Shown piece after piece: positions 27,500 to 37,621 of a DNA stretch of 64,000 nt. Source of the DNA: Sanguibacter suarezii NBRC 16159 (lineage in GTDB: Bacteria > Actinomycetota > Actinomycetes > Actinomycetales > Cellulomonadaceae); NCBI RefSeq assembly GCF_001552735.1, contig NZ_BCRT01000016.1, positions 288,209 to 352,208 on the forward strand, given 5' to 3'. Under the pieces are notes generated by a model. The model was not told the DNA's origin. It did no database searches and worked only from the letters and a program-made list of their open reading frames with translations. The position numbers were made by a program, and so were the translations under genes. How positions within the stretch are numbered: position 1 is the first letter of the stretch; the number at the start of each line of letters is the position of its first letter.

Positions 27500-29167
27500 T
27501 CAGTGTGCGAAGTGCCGCGTACCCGTCAGGTACAGCGTCACGCCCGCCTCGCGGGCCGCGGCGATGACCTCGTCGTCGCGCACGGAGCCGCCGGGCTGGA
27601 CGACGGCGCGCACGCCGGCGTCGAGCAGCACCTGGAGACCGTCGGCGAAGGGGAAGAACGCGTCCGAGGCCGCGACCGCTCCGCGCGCCCGCTCGACGCC
27701 GCCGGTGTTGGCCCGCTCGACCGCGAGCTTGCACGAGTCGACCCGGTTGACCTGGCCCATGCCCACGCCCACCGACGCGCCGCCGGAGGCGAGGAGGATG
27801 GCGTTGGACTTCACCGCGCGCACCGCGCGCCAGGCGAACTCGAGGTCGGCGAGGGTCTCGACGTCGGCTGCCTCACCGGTCGCCAGGGTCCAGTGCTCAG
27901 GCGAGTCGCCACCCGTCTCGGAGGCGGCGTCGATCCGGTCGACCGCCTGCATGAGCAGGCCGCCGCTGATCGGGCGCATCTCCACCGCAGCCGACGGCGC
28001 ACCCTCGACCTGGAGCAGGCGGATGTTCTTCTTGGCGGTGAGGATCTCGATCGCCTCAGGCTCGAAGCCCGGCGCGACGACCACCTCGGTGAAGATCGGG
28101 GCGATCTGCTCCGCGGCCTCCTTGGTGATGATCCCGTTCGCGGCGATGACCCCGCCGAAGGCGCTCATCGGGTCGCAGGCGTGCGCCTTGGCGTGGGCGT
28201 CGGCGATGGACTCCCCCACCGCGATGCCGCACGGGTTGGCGTGCTTGATGATGGCGACCGCGGGACGGGTGTGGTCGTGCGCGGCACGCCAGGCGGCGTC
28301 GGCGTCGACGTAGTTGTTGTAGCTCATGGCCTTGCCGTGCAGCTGGACGGCCTGGGCCAGTCCCGCCGGGCCGTGGCCGGTGGTGTAGAGCGCGGCGCGC
28401 TGGTGCGGGTTCTCGCCGTAGCGCAGCACGTCGGAGCGGTTCCAGGTGGCACCGACCCAGGCCGGGAAGCCGGTCGAGACGGGGCCGTCGGAGGTCTCGA
28501 CGACGTCTGTCGGGGAGACGACCGAGCTCATCCAGCTCGCCACGGCCACGTCGTAGCTCGCGGTGTGCACAAAGGCCTGGGCGGCGAGGGCCTTGCGCTG
28601 GGCGTAGGTGAAGCCGCCCGCGGCGATGGCCTCGGTGACCTCGGGGTAGCTGGCCGGGTCGACGACGACGGCCACGCTCGGGTGGTTCTTCGCCGCGGCA
28701 CGGACCATGGACGGCCCGCCGATGTCGATCTGCTCCACGCACTCGTCGGGGCTGGCGCCGGACTCGACGGTCGCGGTGAAGGGGTAGAGGTTGACGACGA
28801 CCAGCTCGAAGGTCTCGATGCCGAGGTCGGCGAGCTGGGCGAGGTGGTCGGGCTTGCGGGTGTCGGCGAGGATACCGGCGTGCACGCGCGGGTGCAGCGT
28901 CTTGACGCGGCCCTCGAGGCACTCGGGGAAGCCGGTGAGGGTCTCCACGCCGGTGACCGGCACGCCTGCGGCGGCGATGGTCGAGGCGGTCGAGCCGGTC
29001 GAGACGATCTCGATGCCTGCGGCGTGCAGCGCCTGGGCGAGCTCGGTGAGGCCGGTCTTGTCGTAGACGCTGATCAGGGCGCGGCGCACGGGGCGGCGGG
29101 CGTCGTCGGCGATCGCTGTGATCTCGGTGATCTCGGTGATCGGCGCGGAGGACTGAGAGGCGGACAT
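27500..29167 (-). CDS. purH: AICAR formyltransferase / IMP cyclohydrolase
   Basis: Bifunctional enzyme of the last two purine steps: AICAR (ZMP) plus 10-formyl-THF gives FAICAR, then IMP. The 555-residue protein has an N-terminal cyclohydrolase/MGS-like domain ([43 protein letters not shown]) and a C-terminal transformylase domain with KHANPCGIA and [19 protein letters not shown] 29167 has AGGAGA 9 nt upstream; the open frame before it belongs to the leader. A ZTP riboswitch lies at 29238-29346. Its substrate ZMP is one of that riboswitch's ligands, so the gene would be induced by its own accumulating substrate. Confidence 0.98.
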   Translation of the reverse strand: MSASQSSAPITEITEITAIADDARRPVRRALISVYDKTGLTELAQALHAAGIEIVSTGSTASTIAAAGVPVTGVETLTGFPECLEGRVKTLHPRVHAGILADTRKPDHLAQLADLGIETFELVVVNLYPFTATVESGASPDECVEQIDIGGPSMVRAAAKNHPSVAVVVDPASYPEVTEAIAAGGFTYAQRKALAAQAFVHTASYDVAVASWMSSVVSPTDVVETSDGPVSTGFPAWVGATWNRSDVLRYGENPHQRAALYTTGHGPAGLAQAVQLHGKAMSYNNYVDADAAWRAAHDHTRPAVAIIKHANPCGIAVGESIADAHAKAHACDPMSAFGGVIAANGIITKEAAEQIAPIFTEVVVAPGFEPEAIEILTAKKNIRLLQVEGAPSAAVEMRPISGGLLMQAVDRIDAASETGGDSPEHWTLATGEAADVETLADLEFAWRAVRAVKSNAILLASGGASVGVGMGQVNRVDSCKLAVERANTGGVERARGAVAASDAFFPFADGLQVLLDAGVRAVVQPGGSVRDDEVIAAAREAGVTLYLTGTRHFAH

Positions 29168-29237
29168 ACGGGGTGTTCTCCTGTCGGGGCGGTTCGAGCG
29201 TGACCCGCATCTGCGGTGCGTCACTTCGGTGAACCCA

Positions 29238-29346
29238 GGCGCCCAGGCGGACGGCGCCACGCAGCCTCACCGAGACCGGTGAGCCTGCACAGGGACTTCC
29301 TGGTCGCTCCCCGGTGGTGAACCCCACCCTCGCCAGTCGCGACCGC
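29238..29346 (-). promoter_or_regulatory. ZTP (pfl) riboswitch upstream of purH
   Basis: On the minus strand GGUCGCGACUGGCG (rc of about 29331-29344), then CACCACCGGGGAGCGACC (rc of about 29302-29319) and, after a linker hairpin, CCGCCUGGGC (rc of 29241-29250) match the pfl/ZTP consensus. The 17 nt at 29303-29319 equal 3662-3678 in the glyA leader. TAGGAT (rc of 29352-29357) sits 6-7 nt before the first core base and is the likely -10. About 70 nt separate the aptamer from the purH start; GCCUGGGC is echoed a few bases further as GCCUGGGU. Confidence 0.9.
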
Positions 29347-29382
29347 TGCCGATCCTACCGGTTCTCTCGCCGGCCTCGAGGA

Positions 29383-30072
29383 TCAGCCGGGGATGACCCG
29401 CACGTGGCGGCCGTCGACGGTCAGCGTGCCGGTGGCGATCCGGCTCACCCAGTCGACGAGCAGCTGCCGCTCGACGGCCTTGATCCGCTCGTGCAGGGTC
29501 GCCTCGTCGTCGTCGTCCTCGACGGGCACGGCCGCCTGGGCGATGATCGGGCCCGTGTCGACGCCCTCGTCGATGAGGTGCACCGTGCACCCGGTGACCC
29601 GCACCCCGTAGGCGAGGGCGTCACGCACACCGTGCGCCCCGGGGAAGGCGGGCAGCAGCGCGGGGTGGGTGTTGATGATCCGGCCACCGAAGCGACCGAG
29701 GAAGCCCGCACCGAGCAGCCGCATGAAGCCCGCGCTGACCACGTAGTCCGCGTTGAACACCGCGACGGTCTCGGCCAGGGCCACGTCCCATTCCGCCCGG
29801 GAGTCGAAGTCGGCCATCTGCACCACCGCGCAGGCGATCCCGGCGTCGTGGGCGACGGTGATCGCGCCGGCCGTCGGGTTGTCCGTCACCACGGCCACCA
29901 CCCGCGCGCCGTAGCCCGGCGCGTCGTGCGCCGCGAGCAGCGCGGCGAGGTTGCTCCCGCCTCCTGAGGCGAGCACGACGACGCGCGCGGCGGCGTCGGG
30001 ACCGCGTCCCACGACGGCCACCGGGTGACCGGAGGGGGTGCGGGCGGAGGGGTCCTGAGAGCGAGAAGTCAC
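29383..30072 (-). CDS. purN: Phosphoribosylglycinamide formyltransferase
   Basis: PurN transfers formyl from 10-formyl-THF to GAR in purine synthesis. Of 229 residues the first 28 or so are an extension; the conserved domain starts at RVVVLASGGGSNLAALL and contains INTHPALLPAFPGAHGVRDAL (His of the catalytic Asn-His-Asp set) and HLIDEGVDTGPIIAQ (catalytic Asp). GTG 30072 lies 7 nt after a TACTGT -10 element, a typical leaderless arrangement; a GAGGAG 15 nt upstream is too distant to be decisive. It lies upstream of purH, but purH has its own promoter and riboswitch. Confidence 0.95.
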   Translation of the reverse strand: MTSRSQDPSARTPSGHPVAVVGRGPDAAARVVVLASGGGSNLAALLAAHDAPGYGARVVAVVTDNPTAGAITVAHDAGIACAVVQMADFDSRAEWDVALAETVAVFNADYVVSAGFMRLLGAGFLGRFGGRIINTHPALLPAFPGAHGVRDALAYGVRVTGCTVHLIDEGVDTGPIIAQAAVPVEDDDDEATLHERIKAVERQLLVDWVSRIATGTLTVDGRHVRVIPG

Positions 30073-30161
30073 GGACGGAACAGTAACTCCTCATGCCCGC
30101 CGGGCCGAGGGCGTTTCACCCCTCGTGCACGACGGGTGGCGACATGCGAGATGATGGGGCC

Positions 30162-30713
30162 ATGGGAAACCCGTACGCCCCGAAGCCGCCGGGCACCCCG
30201 CCGCCGGACCCGCGCCGCTTCCAGCCGCCGGCACCCGCCCCCGAGGACGGCGCGCACCTGCCCCTCGCAGGCGACCAGGCCACCTCCCCCGCACCCCAGG
30301 GCACCCCGCGCACCCCACGACCCCCGGTCGATCCGGACGCCGCCCGGCTAGCCACCCGGTCCGTCATGCACTTCGGCCTGCTCATGCTCGCCACGCTGCT
30401 GACCAGCACCATCGCGCTGCCGTGGCGGCTGGTGAGCGTCGCGATCGGCCTGCTGGCCCTCGTGGTGGGCATCCGCGCGCTGCGCCGCATCTGGCGCGCC
30501 GGTCTGCGCGGCTTCCTCGTGGTGGCGATGTCCGCCGGCGTGATCATGACCTTCGCCCTGGCGCTGACCACCCTCGCGGTCATCCCCGTGTGGCAGATCG
30601 AGATGGACCGCCAGTCCTGCCTCAACCAGGCCATCACGCTGTCCGCGACGTCCACCTGCGAGTCGGACTACCAGAGGGCGATCACCGAGTACCAGAAGTC
30701 CCTCACCGACTGA
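30162..30713 (+). CDS. Hypothetical membrane protein with Pro-rich N-terminus
   Basis: 183 residues: about 60 Pro/Ala-rich hydrophilic residues, then two or three helices (HFGLLMLATLLTSTIALPW, LVSVAIGLLALVVGI, GFLVVAMSAGVIMTFALAL) and a short tail with two Cys (QSCLNQ, STCESD) probably outside the membrane. ATG 30162 is preceded by a GATGAT -10-like element at 6 nt. It is divergent from purN and convergent with the DUF6350 gene. No named family recognised. Confidence 0.7.
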   Translation: MGNPYAPKPPGTPPPDPRRFQPPAPAPEDGAHLPLAGDQATSPAPQGTPRTPRPPVDPDAARLATRSVMHFGLLMLATLLTSTIALPWRLVSVAIGLLALVVGIRALRRIWRAGLRGFLVVAMSAGVIMTFALALTTLAVIPVWQIEMDRQSCLNQAITLSATSTCESDYQRAITEYQKSLTD

Positions 30714-30755
30714 GCACCGGCTGAGCACCGCGTGACCGGGTCCGCCGGCAGCCGG

Positions 30756-32066
30756 CTACGACTCGTCGGTCTCCGGTGTGCGGGCACGCTCGCTGAGGGA
30801 GCGACGCAGCGTCGTCCATCCTTGGCGTGCGGCGGACCACACCTCGTGGCGCACGGCCAGGAGCAGCACGAGAGCTCCGAGGCCGACCTGCGCCGCGATG
30901 GTCAGCCCGATGAACGTCCCCGACGCGCCCACCTCTGCCAACCGTCCAGGGCCGGCGACCCCTGAGGCGAGCCCGACGAGCGACCCGCAGGCCAGCCCTG
31001 CCCCCGCGGCGATCGTGCCGGCCAGGACGAAGACGTGCCACCAGGCGATGTGCTCGAACCTGCGGTGCACGAACCAGCCGCCCATCACGCCGGCACCGGC
31101 CATGAGCACCGGCGCCCACACGCCCAGCCCAGCGCCCGTGGTGGGTCCGGGGAGGGCGCCGAGCAGCGGCAGCGCGGGCAGCGGGGCCGAGGTCACCGCG
31201 TCCAGCCCGAAGTGCGTCCCGGCACCGACCGTGAAGCCAGGACCGGCCAGCCAGGCCAGCGCCCACACGACGAGGTTGGGGACCAGGGCGAGCTGCGCGA
31301 TCGCGAGGGACACCCCGCTCGCGCTGTCCAGCGCGAGCCCGCGCACGACGTCGGTCACCGTCGTGTGCTCGGCGACGATCCAGGTGAGCGCGACGACGCC
31401 GGCCAGCACGACGGCGCTGGCGGCGGCGACCATCCCGCCGCGCAGCCCGACCCGGAGCAGCACCGGGACGCGCAGCACGAGGGCGTGCAGAGCGTCGGCG
31501 AGGTCGCCGGAGTCCGGCCGGGCGAGCGTCCCCCAGGACAGCCCGATCGCGGCGACGACCAGGGACCCCAGGACAGCGCAGGAGAGCTGGCCGGGGCTGA
31601 CGGCTCCGGTCAGCAGCGCGACGAAGACTCCGCCGGCGACGTAGGTGCCCGTCCCGGAGGCCAGGGCCGACCAGTGCGGGGTCATGGTGCGCCGGGCGCT
31701 GACGTAGGCCCCGAAGACTGCGACGGCGCTCACTCCGAGCGGCACGATCGTCAGGTCGACCACGCCCGTGGCCAACGGGACCGAGTGCCCGAGCAGCCAG
31801 ATGCGGGCAGCCATGCCCACGGCGCCACCCCAGCTCGTCTCCGCGCCAGGGATCTGCGCCGCTGCCGCCACGACCATCGCGATCGCGGGGATGACGACTG
31901 CCGCGAGGGAGAACAGCAGCGCCTGCGCGGCGGCCAGCATCCCGGAGACCCAGGGCGCGGCACCGTCGATGGAGGTGCGCGAGGAGTCGCCGGGCAGTCG
32001 CTGCTCGACGATCCGGCGCAGGGTCTGCAGGCGTCCGGGCTGGGTGGGTGGGGGTCCGACGGTCAC
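30756..32066 (-). CDS. DUF6350 / PerM-like integral membrane protein
   Basis: 436 residues with roughly ten hydrophobic helices and few charged loops. Composition, length and position next to sucCD and purN match the actinobacterial DUF6350 family, whose mycobacterial relative PerM is linked to cell division and persistence. GTG 32066 follows a GACGAT -10-like element by 6 nt, implying a leaderless transcript separate from sucCD, which ends at a strong hairpin just upstream. No catalytic motif is seen; any role in division is by family analogy. Confidence 0.75.
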   Translation of the reverse strand: MTVGPPPTQPGRLQTLRRIVEQRLPGDSSRTSIDGAAPWVSGMLAAAQALLFSLAAVVIPAIAMVVAAAAQIPGAETSWGGAVGMAARIWLLGHSVPLATGVVDLTIVPLGVSAVAVFGAYVSARRTMTPHWSALASGTGTYVAGGVFVALLTGAVSPGQLSCAVLGSLVVAAIGLSWGTLARPDSGDLADALHALVLRVPVLLRVGLRGGMVAAASAVVLAGVVALTWIVAEHTTVTDVVRGLALDSASGVSLAIAQLALVPNLVVWALAWLAGPGFTVGAGTHFGLDAVTSAPLPALPLLGALPGPTTGAGLGVWAPVLMAGAGVMGGWFVHRRFEHIAWWHVFVLAGTIAAGAGLACGSLVGLASGVAGPGRLAEVGASGTFIGLTIAAQVGLGALVLLLAVRHEVWSAARQGWTTLRRSLSERARTPETDES

Positions 32067-32161
32067 GGCACCATCGTCTCCCGAAGGCCAGGGCTGGGCC
32101 GGGAGGAGGGACGGCGCGCCTGGCTGTGAGGCGCGTCGCGCTGGGAGACGGCGCTACGACG

Positions 32162-32201
32162 ACGACGGCGCCCGCCCCGAGACCGGGACGGGCGCCGTCG
32201 T
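32162..32201. terminator. Terminator hairpin after sucCD
   Basis: Arms 32162-32174 and 32189-32201 form a perfect 13-bp stem, extendable inside the loop, 30 nt beyond the sucD stop. It separates sucCD from the downstream membrane protein gene. Confidence 0.7.
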
Positions 32202-32230
32202 GCTGGTTTCGCGCGATCAGGTGGTGCGGA

Positions 32231-33121
32231 TCAGGCGGAGAGGATCTCGCGCATGAGCTCAGCGGCCTCGGACGGCGTCTTGCCGACCTTGACCCCGGCG
32301 GCCTCGAGGGCCTCCTTCTTCGCCTGGGCGGTGCCCGAGGAGCCGGAGACGATGGCGCCGGCGTGGCCCATGGTCTTGCCCTCGGGAGCCGTGAAGCCCG
32401 CGACGTAGCCGACGACCGGCTTGGTCACGTTCTCCTTGATGTACGCCGCGGCACGCTCCTCCGCGTCGCCACCGATCTCGCCGATCATGACGATCGCGGC
32501 GGTGTCGGGGTCTGCCTCGAAGGCAGCGAGGGCGTCGATGTGCGTGGTCCCGATGATGGGGTCCCCACCGATGCCGATCGCCGTGGAGAAACCGAAGTCA
32601 CGGAGCTCGTACATCATCTGGTACGTCAGCGTGCCGGACTTCGACACGAGGCCGATCTTCCCGGCGCCGGTGATGTTCGCGGGGATGATGCCCACGTTCG
32701 ACAGTCCGGGGCTGATCAGGCCGGGGCAGTTGGGGCCGATGAGCCGCACGCCCTTCTCCTGGGCGAGCGTGAAGAACTCCGCGGTGTCCTTGACCGGGAC
32801 GCCCTCGGTGATGATCACGACGAGCGGGATCTGCGCCTCGATGGCCTCGACGACGGCGGCCTTGGTGTGGGCCGGCGGGACGAAGATGACCGAGACGTCG
32901 GCGCCGGTGGCGGACATCGCCTCGGCGACGGAGCCGAAGACGGGGACGTCGACCGACGCCTCGCCCTGGGGGAAGGTGACGGAGGTGCCCGCCTTGCGCG
33001 GGTTCACCCCGCCGACGATGTTCGTGCCCGAGGCCAGCATGCGCGTGGTGTGCTTCTGGCCCTCGGAACCGGTCATGCCCTGAACGATGACCTTGGAGTC
33101 CTCAGTGATGAAGATTGCCAT
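32231..33121 (-). CDS. sucD: Succinyl-CoA synthetase alpha subunit
   Basis: 296 residues with the CoA-binding N-terminal Rossmann domain ([30 protein letters not shown]) and the phospho-histidine loop [14 protein letters not shown] near residue 250. With SucC it converts succinyl-CoA to succinate with substrate-level phosphorylation. It starts 31 nt after sucC on the same strand. Confidence 0.98.
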   Translation of the reverse strand: MAIFITEDSKVIVQGMTGSEGQKHTTRMLASGTNIVGGVNPRKAGTSVTFPQGEASVDVPVFGSVAEAMSATGADVSVIFVPPAHTKAAVVEAIEAQIPLVVIITEGVPVKDTAEFFTLAQEKGVRLIGPNCPGLISPGLSNVGIIPANITGAGKIGLVSKSGTLTYQMMYELRDFGFSTAIGIGGDPIIGTTHIDALAAFEADPDTAAIVMIGEIGGDAEERAAAYIKENVTKPVVGYVAGFTAPEGKTMGHAGAIVSGSSGTAQAKKEALEAAGVKVGKTPSEAAELMREILSA

Positions 33122-33152
33122 TGTTGTGTCGCTTCTTCTCTCTGGGTGCGGA

Positions 33153-34325
33153 TCAGGCGGAGGCGTTGGCCAGCTCGGCAGCCTTGTCGGCGCCGCCGTC
33201 CATCGTCTCGGCGAGGGTCACGAGCGGGTGGGCAGCCTCAGCGAGGATGCGACGGCCTTCTTCGACGTTGTTGCCGTCGAGGCGGACCACGAGCGGCTTC
33301 GTCGCAGCGTCGCCGAGCACCTTGAGGGCGCCGACGATGCCGTTGGCGACAGCGTCACAGGCGGTGATGCCGCCGAAGACGTTGACGAAGACGGACTTGA
33401 CCTGGGCGTCACCGAGGATGACGTCGAGGCCGGCAGCCATGACCTCGGCCGAGGCGCCGCCGCCGATGTCGAGGAAGTTGGCGGGCTTGACCCCGCCGTG
33501 ACGCTCGCCGGCGTAAGCGACGACGTCCAGGGTGCTCATGACGAGACCCGCGCCGTTGCCGATGATGCCGACCGACCCGTCGAGCTTGACGTAGTTGAGG
33601 TCGTTCTCCTTGGCCTTGGCCTCGAGGGGGTCGGCCGCGGCCTTGTCCTCCAGCTCGGCGTGGTCAGGGTGACGGAAGCCAGCGTTCTCGTCGAGGGTGA
33701 CCTTGCCGTCGAGGGCGACGATCTTCCCGTCTTCGGTGAGGACGAGGGGGTTGACCTCGACGAGCGTCGCGTCCTCCTCCTTGTAGACGGTCCACAGCTT
33801 CTGGAAGGCGTCGACGACCTGGTCCTTGATGGCGTCGGCGAAGCCAGCGGCCTCGGCGATCTCGATGGCCTTGGCCTCGTCGATGCCCACGAGCGGGTCG
33901 ACGGCGACCTTGGCGAGAGCCTCGGGCCGCTCGACAGCGAGCTGCTCGATCTCCATGCCACCCTCGACGCTCGCCATGGCGAGGTACGAGCGGTTGGACC
34001 GGTCGAGGAGCACGGAGAAGTAGAACTCCTCGGCGATCTTCGCACCGGCGGCGATCATCACACGGTGCACCGTGTGACCCTTGATGTCCATGCCGAGGAT
34101 CTGTGCGGCCTGCTCGGCTGCCTCGTCGGGAGTGTGGGCGAGCTTGACGCCGCCCGCCTTCCCGCGGCCTCCGACCTTGACCTGCGCCTTGACGACGACG
34201 GTTCCTCCGCCGAGCTCTTCTGCTGCTGCGCGAGCTTCTTCAGGAGTGGTGGCGACCACTCCACCCAGCACGGGCACGCCGTGCTTCTCGAAGATGTCGC
34301 GTGCCTGGTATTCGAACAGGTCCAC
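33153..34325 (-). CDS. sucC: Succinyl-CoA synthetase beta subunit
   Basis: 390 residues: N-terminal ATP-grasp domain ([18 protein letters not shown] at the start, [18 protein letters not shown]) and a C-terminal CoA-ligase domain ([42 protein letters not shown]). The conserved N-terminus starts at GTG 34325 with GAAGGA 9 nt upstream; the open frame runs 33 codons further into promoter sequence. First gene of sucC-sucD. A 20-bp perfect palindrome lies 35 bp upstream. Confidence 0.97.
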   Translation of the reverse strand: MDLFEYQARDIFEKHGVPVLGGVVATTPEEARAAAEELGGGTVVVKAQVKVGGRGKAGGVKLAHTPDEAAEQAAQILGMDIKGHTVHRVMIAAGAKIAEEFYFSVLLDRSNRSYLAMASVEGGMEIEQLAVERPEALAKVAVDPLVGIDEAKAIEIAEAAGFADAIKDQVVDAFQKLWTVYKEEDATLVEVNPLVLTEDGKIVALDGKVTLDENAGFRHPDHAELEDKAAADPLEAKAKENDLNYVKLDGSVGIIGNGAGLVMSTLDVVAYAGERHGGVKPANFLDIGGGASAEVMAAGLDVILGDAQVKSVFVNVFGGITACDAVANGIVGALKVLGDAATKPLVVRLDGNNVEEGRRILAEAAHPLVTLAETMDGGADKAAELANASA

Positions 34326-34359
34326 CCTGCTGCGTCCTTCCGTCGACCGGTACACACAT

Positions 34360-34379
34360 GTGTCTCGACGTCGAGACAC
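34360..34379. promoter_or_regulatory. 20-bp perfect palindrome upstream of sucC
   Basis: GTGTCTCGACGTCGAGACAC is exactly self-complementary. A possible minus-strand -10, TAAGAA (rc of 34381-34386), abuts it, so the palindrome would sit at the transcription start, a classic repressor position. The inner 14 bp recur with one change before mdh. An ACACATGTGT palindrome overlaps its end (34354-34363). Confidence 0.6.
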
Positions 34380-34484
34380 TTTCTTACAGACTAGTGCCGA
34401 TCTGGACAGACGGGCTCCTGACAAGGTGTCAGGTACACCACAGTCAGTGTCAGGTGCGCCACACTCGCGCTCCAGGTGATGGCC

Positions 34485-35132
34485 TCAGACCGACTCCGAC
34501 GGCTGGACCACCACGAAGCCAGGACCGTGGAAGGAGTACTGCACGGCCTCCCCCGACCCACGGCCGATGAACGACATGGCGGACATCGAGCTGACGAGCG
34601 ACGGCTTGAGGTTCGCCGACCAGCAGACTGCGGCGTCGGTGTCGACGAAGACGGGCTGCTGGGAGCAGTCGAGGATGAGCGGCTGGCCGTCCGAGGTGAG
34701 GGCGACCGTGCCGTGCCCGCCGACCGTGGTGTTGAACAACCCAGCACCGACCATCGCGGTCCCGGTCCGGTGGATGTCCCACTGCAGGGCAGCGTCGAAG
34801 GCGAGCAGAGAGTGCCCTCCGACGCTGATCCCCTCCCCCTCGAGCTCCATCGTGAACACGTGCGCGGCGCGCCGGGCGAGGTACACCTGGCCCTGGCCGG
34901 TCATCCGCATGAGCGGCTGGTCCTCCGCGGTGAGCACCCGCTTCATGACCTTCGCGACGCTGCCCGCGCCTTCGTGGCGGAACTGCACCTGCCCGGTGTA
35001 GGCGACCATGACGCCCTTCGCTGCGATGACGTCGGGGCCGAGGGAGACCCGGAGCAACCGCGGGTTCTGCAGGGTGTACCGCTCGCCGGAGTGCACCTCG
35101 TTGTGGGCCTGGCTGAAGAGTTCGCTGCGCAT
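34485..35132 (-). CDS. AIM24-family protein
   Basis: 215 residues of the AIM24/TRAP-like beta-rich family (VAYTGQVQFRHEGAGS, GQGQVYLARRAAHVFTMEL, GAGLFNTTVGGHGTVALTSD). Related domains are found in yeast mitochondrial AIM24 and many bacteria; the bacterial role is unsettled. ATG 35132 lies 5 nt after a TACTGT -10 element, so the transcript is probably leaderless; the frame upstream to 35240 overlaps the divergent gene. It ends with a Pro-Ser tail. Confidence 0.85.
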   Translation of the reverse strand: MRSELFSQAHNEVHSGERYTLQNPRLLRVSLGPDVIAAKGVMVAYTGQVQFRHEGAGSVAKVMKRVLTAEDQPLMRMTGQGQVYLARRAAHVFTMELEGEGISVGGHSLLAFDAALQWDIHRTGTAMVGAGLFNTTVGGHGTVALTSDGQPLILDCSQQPVFVDTDAAVCWSANLKPSLVSSMSAMSFIGRGSGEAVQYSFHGPGFVVVQPSESV

Positions 35133-35213
35133 GGACGACAGTATGGCGGGCGACGTGTTCGCCGTCACATCGGCCACCATCGGCTCCTGTGGCTTCGAGG
35201 CACAATGGTCGCC

Positions 35214-35729
35214 ATGATCGTCACGACGTCTCGGCTGCACCTGCGCGCCTTCTCAGCGACCGACTTCGCCTGGCTCCACCCCATCACGGCGAACCCTGCC
35301 GTGACGCGCTACACAGACTGGGGCCCGAACACGCCGGCGGACACGCAGGCCTTCCTGGACGAGGCGTCACGGACAGGCAGCGGGCCGGAGGAGTTCACGT
35401 GGGCGGTGACCCTGCCCGACGGCACGGGGATCGGGTCCGCCGGGTTGCAGGTCACCAGCCCCAGGAACCGCCGGGCCTCCTTCGGATACATGCTCGACCC
35501 CGCACGGTGGGGCCAGGGCTACGCCTCGGAGGTCGCCCAGACGCTGGTCGCGACGGCGCAGTCGCTGGGCATGCACCGGGTGGAGGCGACGTGCCATCCC
35601 GACAACGCTGCATCGGCGCGGGTGCTCGAGAAGGCGGGACTGACCTTGGAAAGCCAGCTCCGGGACCACCTGCTCGTCCGCGGCGCATGGCGTGACAGCC
35701 TGCTGTTCGCCGCCGTCCTGGCGGACTGA
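35214..35729 (+). CDS. GNAT-family acetyltransferase, RimJ/RimL-like
   Basis: 171 residues with the RimJ/RimL-type pattern: TTSRLHLRAFSATDFAWLHP at the start, RASFGYMLDPARWGQGYASE carrying the acetyl-CoA loop, and VEATCHPDNAASARVLEKAG. Members acetylate ribosomal protein N-termini or small amines; the substrate here is unknown. ATG 35214 lies 7 nt after CACAAT, a -10-like element; an alternative ATG at 35205 falls inside that hexamer and is less likely. Divergent from the AIM24 gene. Confidence 0.88.
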   Translation: MIVTTSRLHLRAFSATDFAWLHPITANPAVTRYTDWGPNTPADTQAFLDEASRTGSGPEEFTWAVTLPDGTGIGSAGLQVTSPRNRRASFGYMLDPARWGQGYASEVAQTLVATAQSLGMHRVEATCHPDNAASARVLEKAGLTLESQLRDHLLVRGAWRDSLLFAAVLAD

Positions 35730-35742
35730 GCCGGCCTCAGAA

Positions 35743-37383
35743 TCAGGCGGCGACCGCGCCGGGCTGGTAGGTGCCGGGCATGTGGACGGTCCAGCGGTCG
35801 TCATAGGTCATGGCGATGTTCTCGCCGTCGACGCGATGGTGGTGGTGTCGGCAGAGCAGTGCACCGTTGGACGGCGTGGTGTCGCCGTTGTCGGCCCAGT
35901 GGCGGATGGCGTGGTGGATCTCGCAGACGTGGGGTGGCGCGTCACAGCCGGGCCAGACGCAGGTTCGGTCGCGGGCGACGATGGCGCGGCGATGCTCTTT
36001 GGTGAAGGTGCGTCTGCTGCGGCCGATATTGAGGATCTGGGAGTCGGGCCCGAAGATGATCCGGGTGACCTCTCCGTCGCAGGCGATGCGTCGCAGGACC
36101 GCGTCGGGGATTGGGCCGGTGCCGTCTTCCCAGGTCGCGTAGCCGGCCCGGAGGCGGGCTTGGAGCGTCTTGGACGACCAGCTCTGGACGCCGGTGGTGG
36201 AGGTGGTGCCGTCTGCGTCGGTGCTGTCACTGTCACTCTCTGCGCCGTGGGTAGCCTCAAAGACCCGGGTGAACTCCTCCCAGCTGACGTGCACCGACAG
36301 GTGAGGGCGCACGTTGGCGCCTTTGCCGGCGATCCCGCCGTCCAGGGCCCGCTGGCACAGGTCCACCAGGGCGTCGACCTTACGCAGGTCCGCCGGGCGC
36401 AGGTCGTCGGCGGCAGGGACCCCGGCGATCGACCGCAGCGCCGTGGTGATGAGCTGGCCGTGCTCGGTGGTGACGAACCCGTTGATCGTCATCCCACCCA
36501 ACGTCGGGGACACCCGCAAGTACTCCCGCTCGACCGCGTCCTTGAACGCCTTCTCCTGGGTTTCCGGGTCAGCGGAGACCGTGAACCGCTTGATCAGGGT
36601 GTTGAAGTCCTTGACCGACCAGGTCGCCGTGTGCGCCAGCAACGCCTGCTCACCCGTGCACACTCCAGCCTCAGGCGCCCCGTCCTCAGGCTCCGCGTCC
36701 CCAGGCACCGGGCCAGCCAGCGCCTGACACAACACCGGCGTCTTGGTCGCCTTGACCATGATCGCCACATGCTCGCTCGTGATCACCCCAGCCCGAGCCG
36801 CCACGCCCGTGGCGGGCAGGTGCTCACGCACCGCCCGCGCCGCAGCGACGGTCCGGGCCGCCGACGTCTCCGACAGGCCTTCCGCCTTCGCCAACCACGA
36901 CGCGAAGGAATGCATCGTCTCGGCGCGCCACGACCCCTCAGCCTCAGCCCGTCCGATGCATCCCAACCGCTGGCCTTCCAACCGACCCAGCGAACCATGG
37001 ATTCGCCGCGACACCTCCTGCGCAACCACCCCCGGCAACGACGCCGGATCTGTCGACGCGATCAGCTCGACCAACGCCTCCAGCTGGTCCAGCTGCGCGA
37101 AGACGTCCACCGGCGCACCCAGATCGGGACGATCGGTGACTACCGCAGGAGTCACTGGCCCCACGCACAGGCCGTCATCCGCAGGAACCGCCTGCGCACA
37201 CATCTCGCCAGCCCCCGCCGGCCAGGCCGACCGGATCAGCTCCTCGAACGCCACCTCGACCCAGTCCTCAACCAGCGTGCTCACCGGACCGTCCGCCACA
37301 TCAGCCCATACCCAAGGGGCTATTTCAATGCGCTCAACAACGGGTGCAGGATCACGCGTCAAGAATGAATTACCTGAATCCAT
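35743..37383 (-). CDS. DUF222 / HNH endonuclease-domain protein (13E12 family)
   Basis: 546 residues. The N-terminal two thirds are the alpha-helical DUF222 region (SLPGVVAQEVSRRIHGSLGR, SETSAARTVAAARAVREHLP); the C-terminal 80 carry an HNH nuclease motif with CVWPGCDAPPHVCEIHHA, then HWADNGDTTPSNGALLC and HHHHRVDGE. Such proteins occur in many copies per actinobacterial genome and are associated with REP13E12-like mobile sequences; their activity is mostly untested. ATG 37383 has GAGGAGG 7 nt upstream. It borders a lower-GC stretch, which fits lateral acquisition. Confidence 0.9.
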   Translation of the reverse strand: MDSGNSFLTRDPAPVVERIEIAPWVWADVADGPVSTLVEDWVEVAFEELIRSAWPAGAGEMCAQAVPADDGLCVGPVTPAVVTDRPDLGAPVDVFAQLDQLEALVELIASTDPASLPGVVAQEVSRRIHGSLGRLEGQRLGCIGRAEAEGSWRAETMHSFASWLAKAEGLSETSAARTVAAARAVREHLPATGVAARAGVITSEHVAIMVKATKTPVLCQALAGPVPGDAEPEDGAPEAGVCTGEQALLAHTATWSVKDFNTLIKRFTVSADPETQEKAFKDAVEREYLRVSPTLGGMTINGFVTTEHGQLITTALRSIAGVPAADDLRPADLRKVDALVDLCQRALDGGIAGKGANVRPHLSVHVSWEEFTRVFEATHGAESDSDSTDADGTTSTTGVQSWSSKTLQARLRAGYATWEDGTGPIPDAVLRRIACDGEVTRIIFGPDSQILNIGRSRRTFTKEHRRAIVARDRTCVWPGCDAPPHVCEIHHAIRHWADNGDTTPSNGALLCRHHHHRVDGENIAMTYDDRWTVHMPGTYQPGAVAA

Positions 37384-37621
37384 GACACGCCTCCTCGCCT
37401 GTCGCGTTCCTTATGTGGCTTCGTACTCCATTCTATCTAGGGAACGCATGTTCGACAAGAGGAATAGCCATCAGATAATGCGACCTCAGATAGTTCAACT
37501 CGCACACGAGAAAATCGGCCATCAACCCTGTCGGTCCATTTCATCAGGAATTGCTACTCACCCGGTCAGTGGCGAACCATGCGCACTGCGCGCATTCCGC
37601 CTTCAACCGTGGTCCTGCCGT
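37384..37621. other. Lower-GC intergenic stretch
   Basis: About 240 bp clearly less GC-rich than anything else in the window, with no ORF showing codon bias or a recognisable product. It holds the upstream region of the DUF222-HNH gene and merges into a GNAT pseudogene. No inverted-repeat ends or target duplications were found. Probably decayed acquired DNA. Confidence 0.5.
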
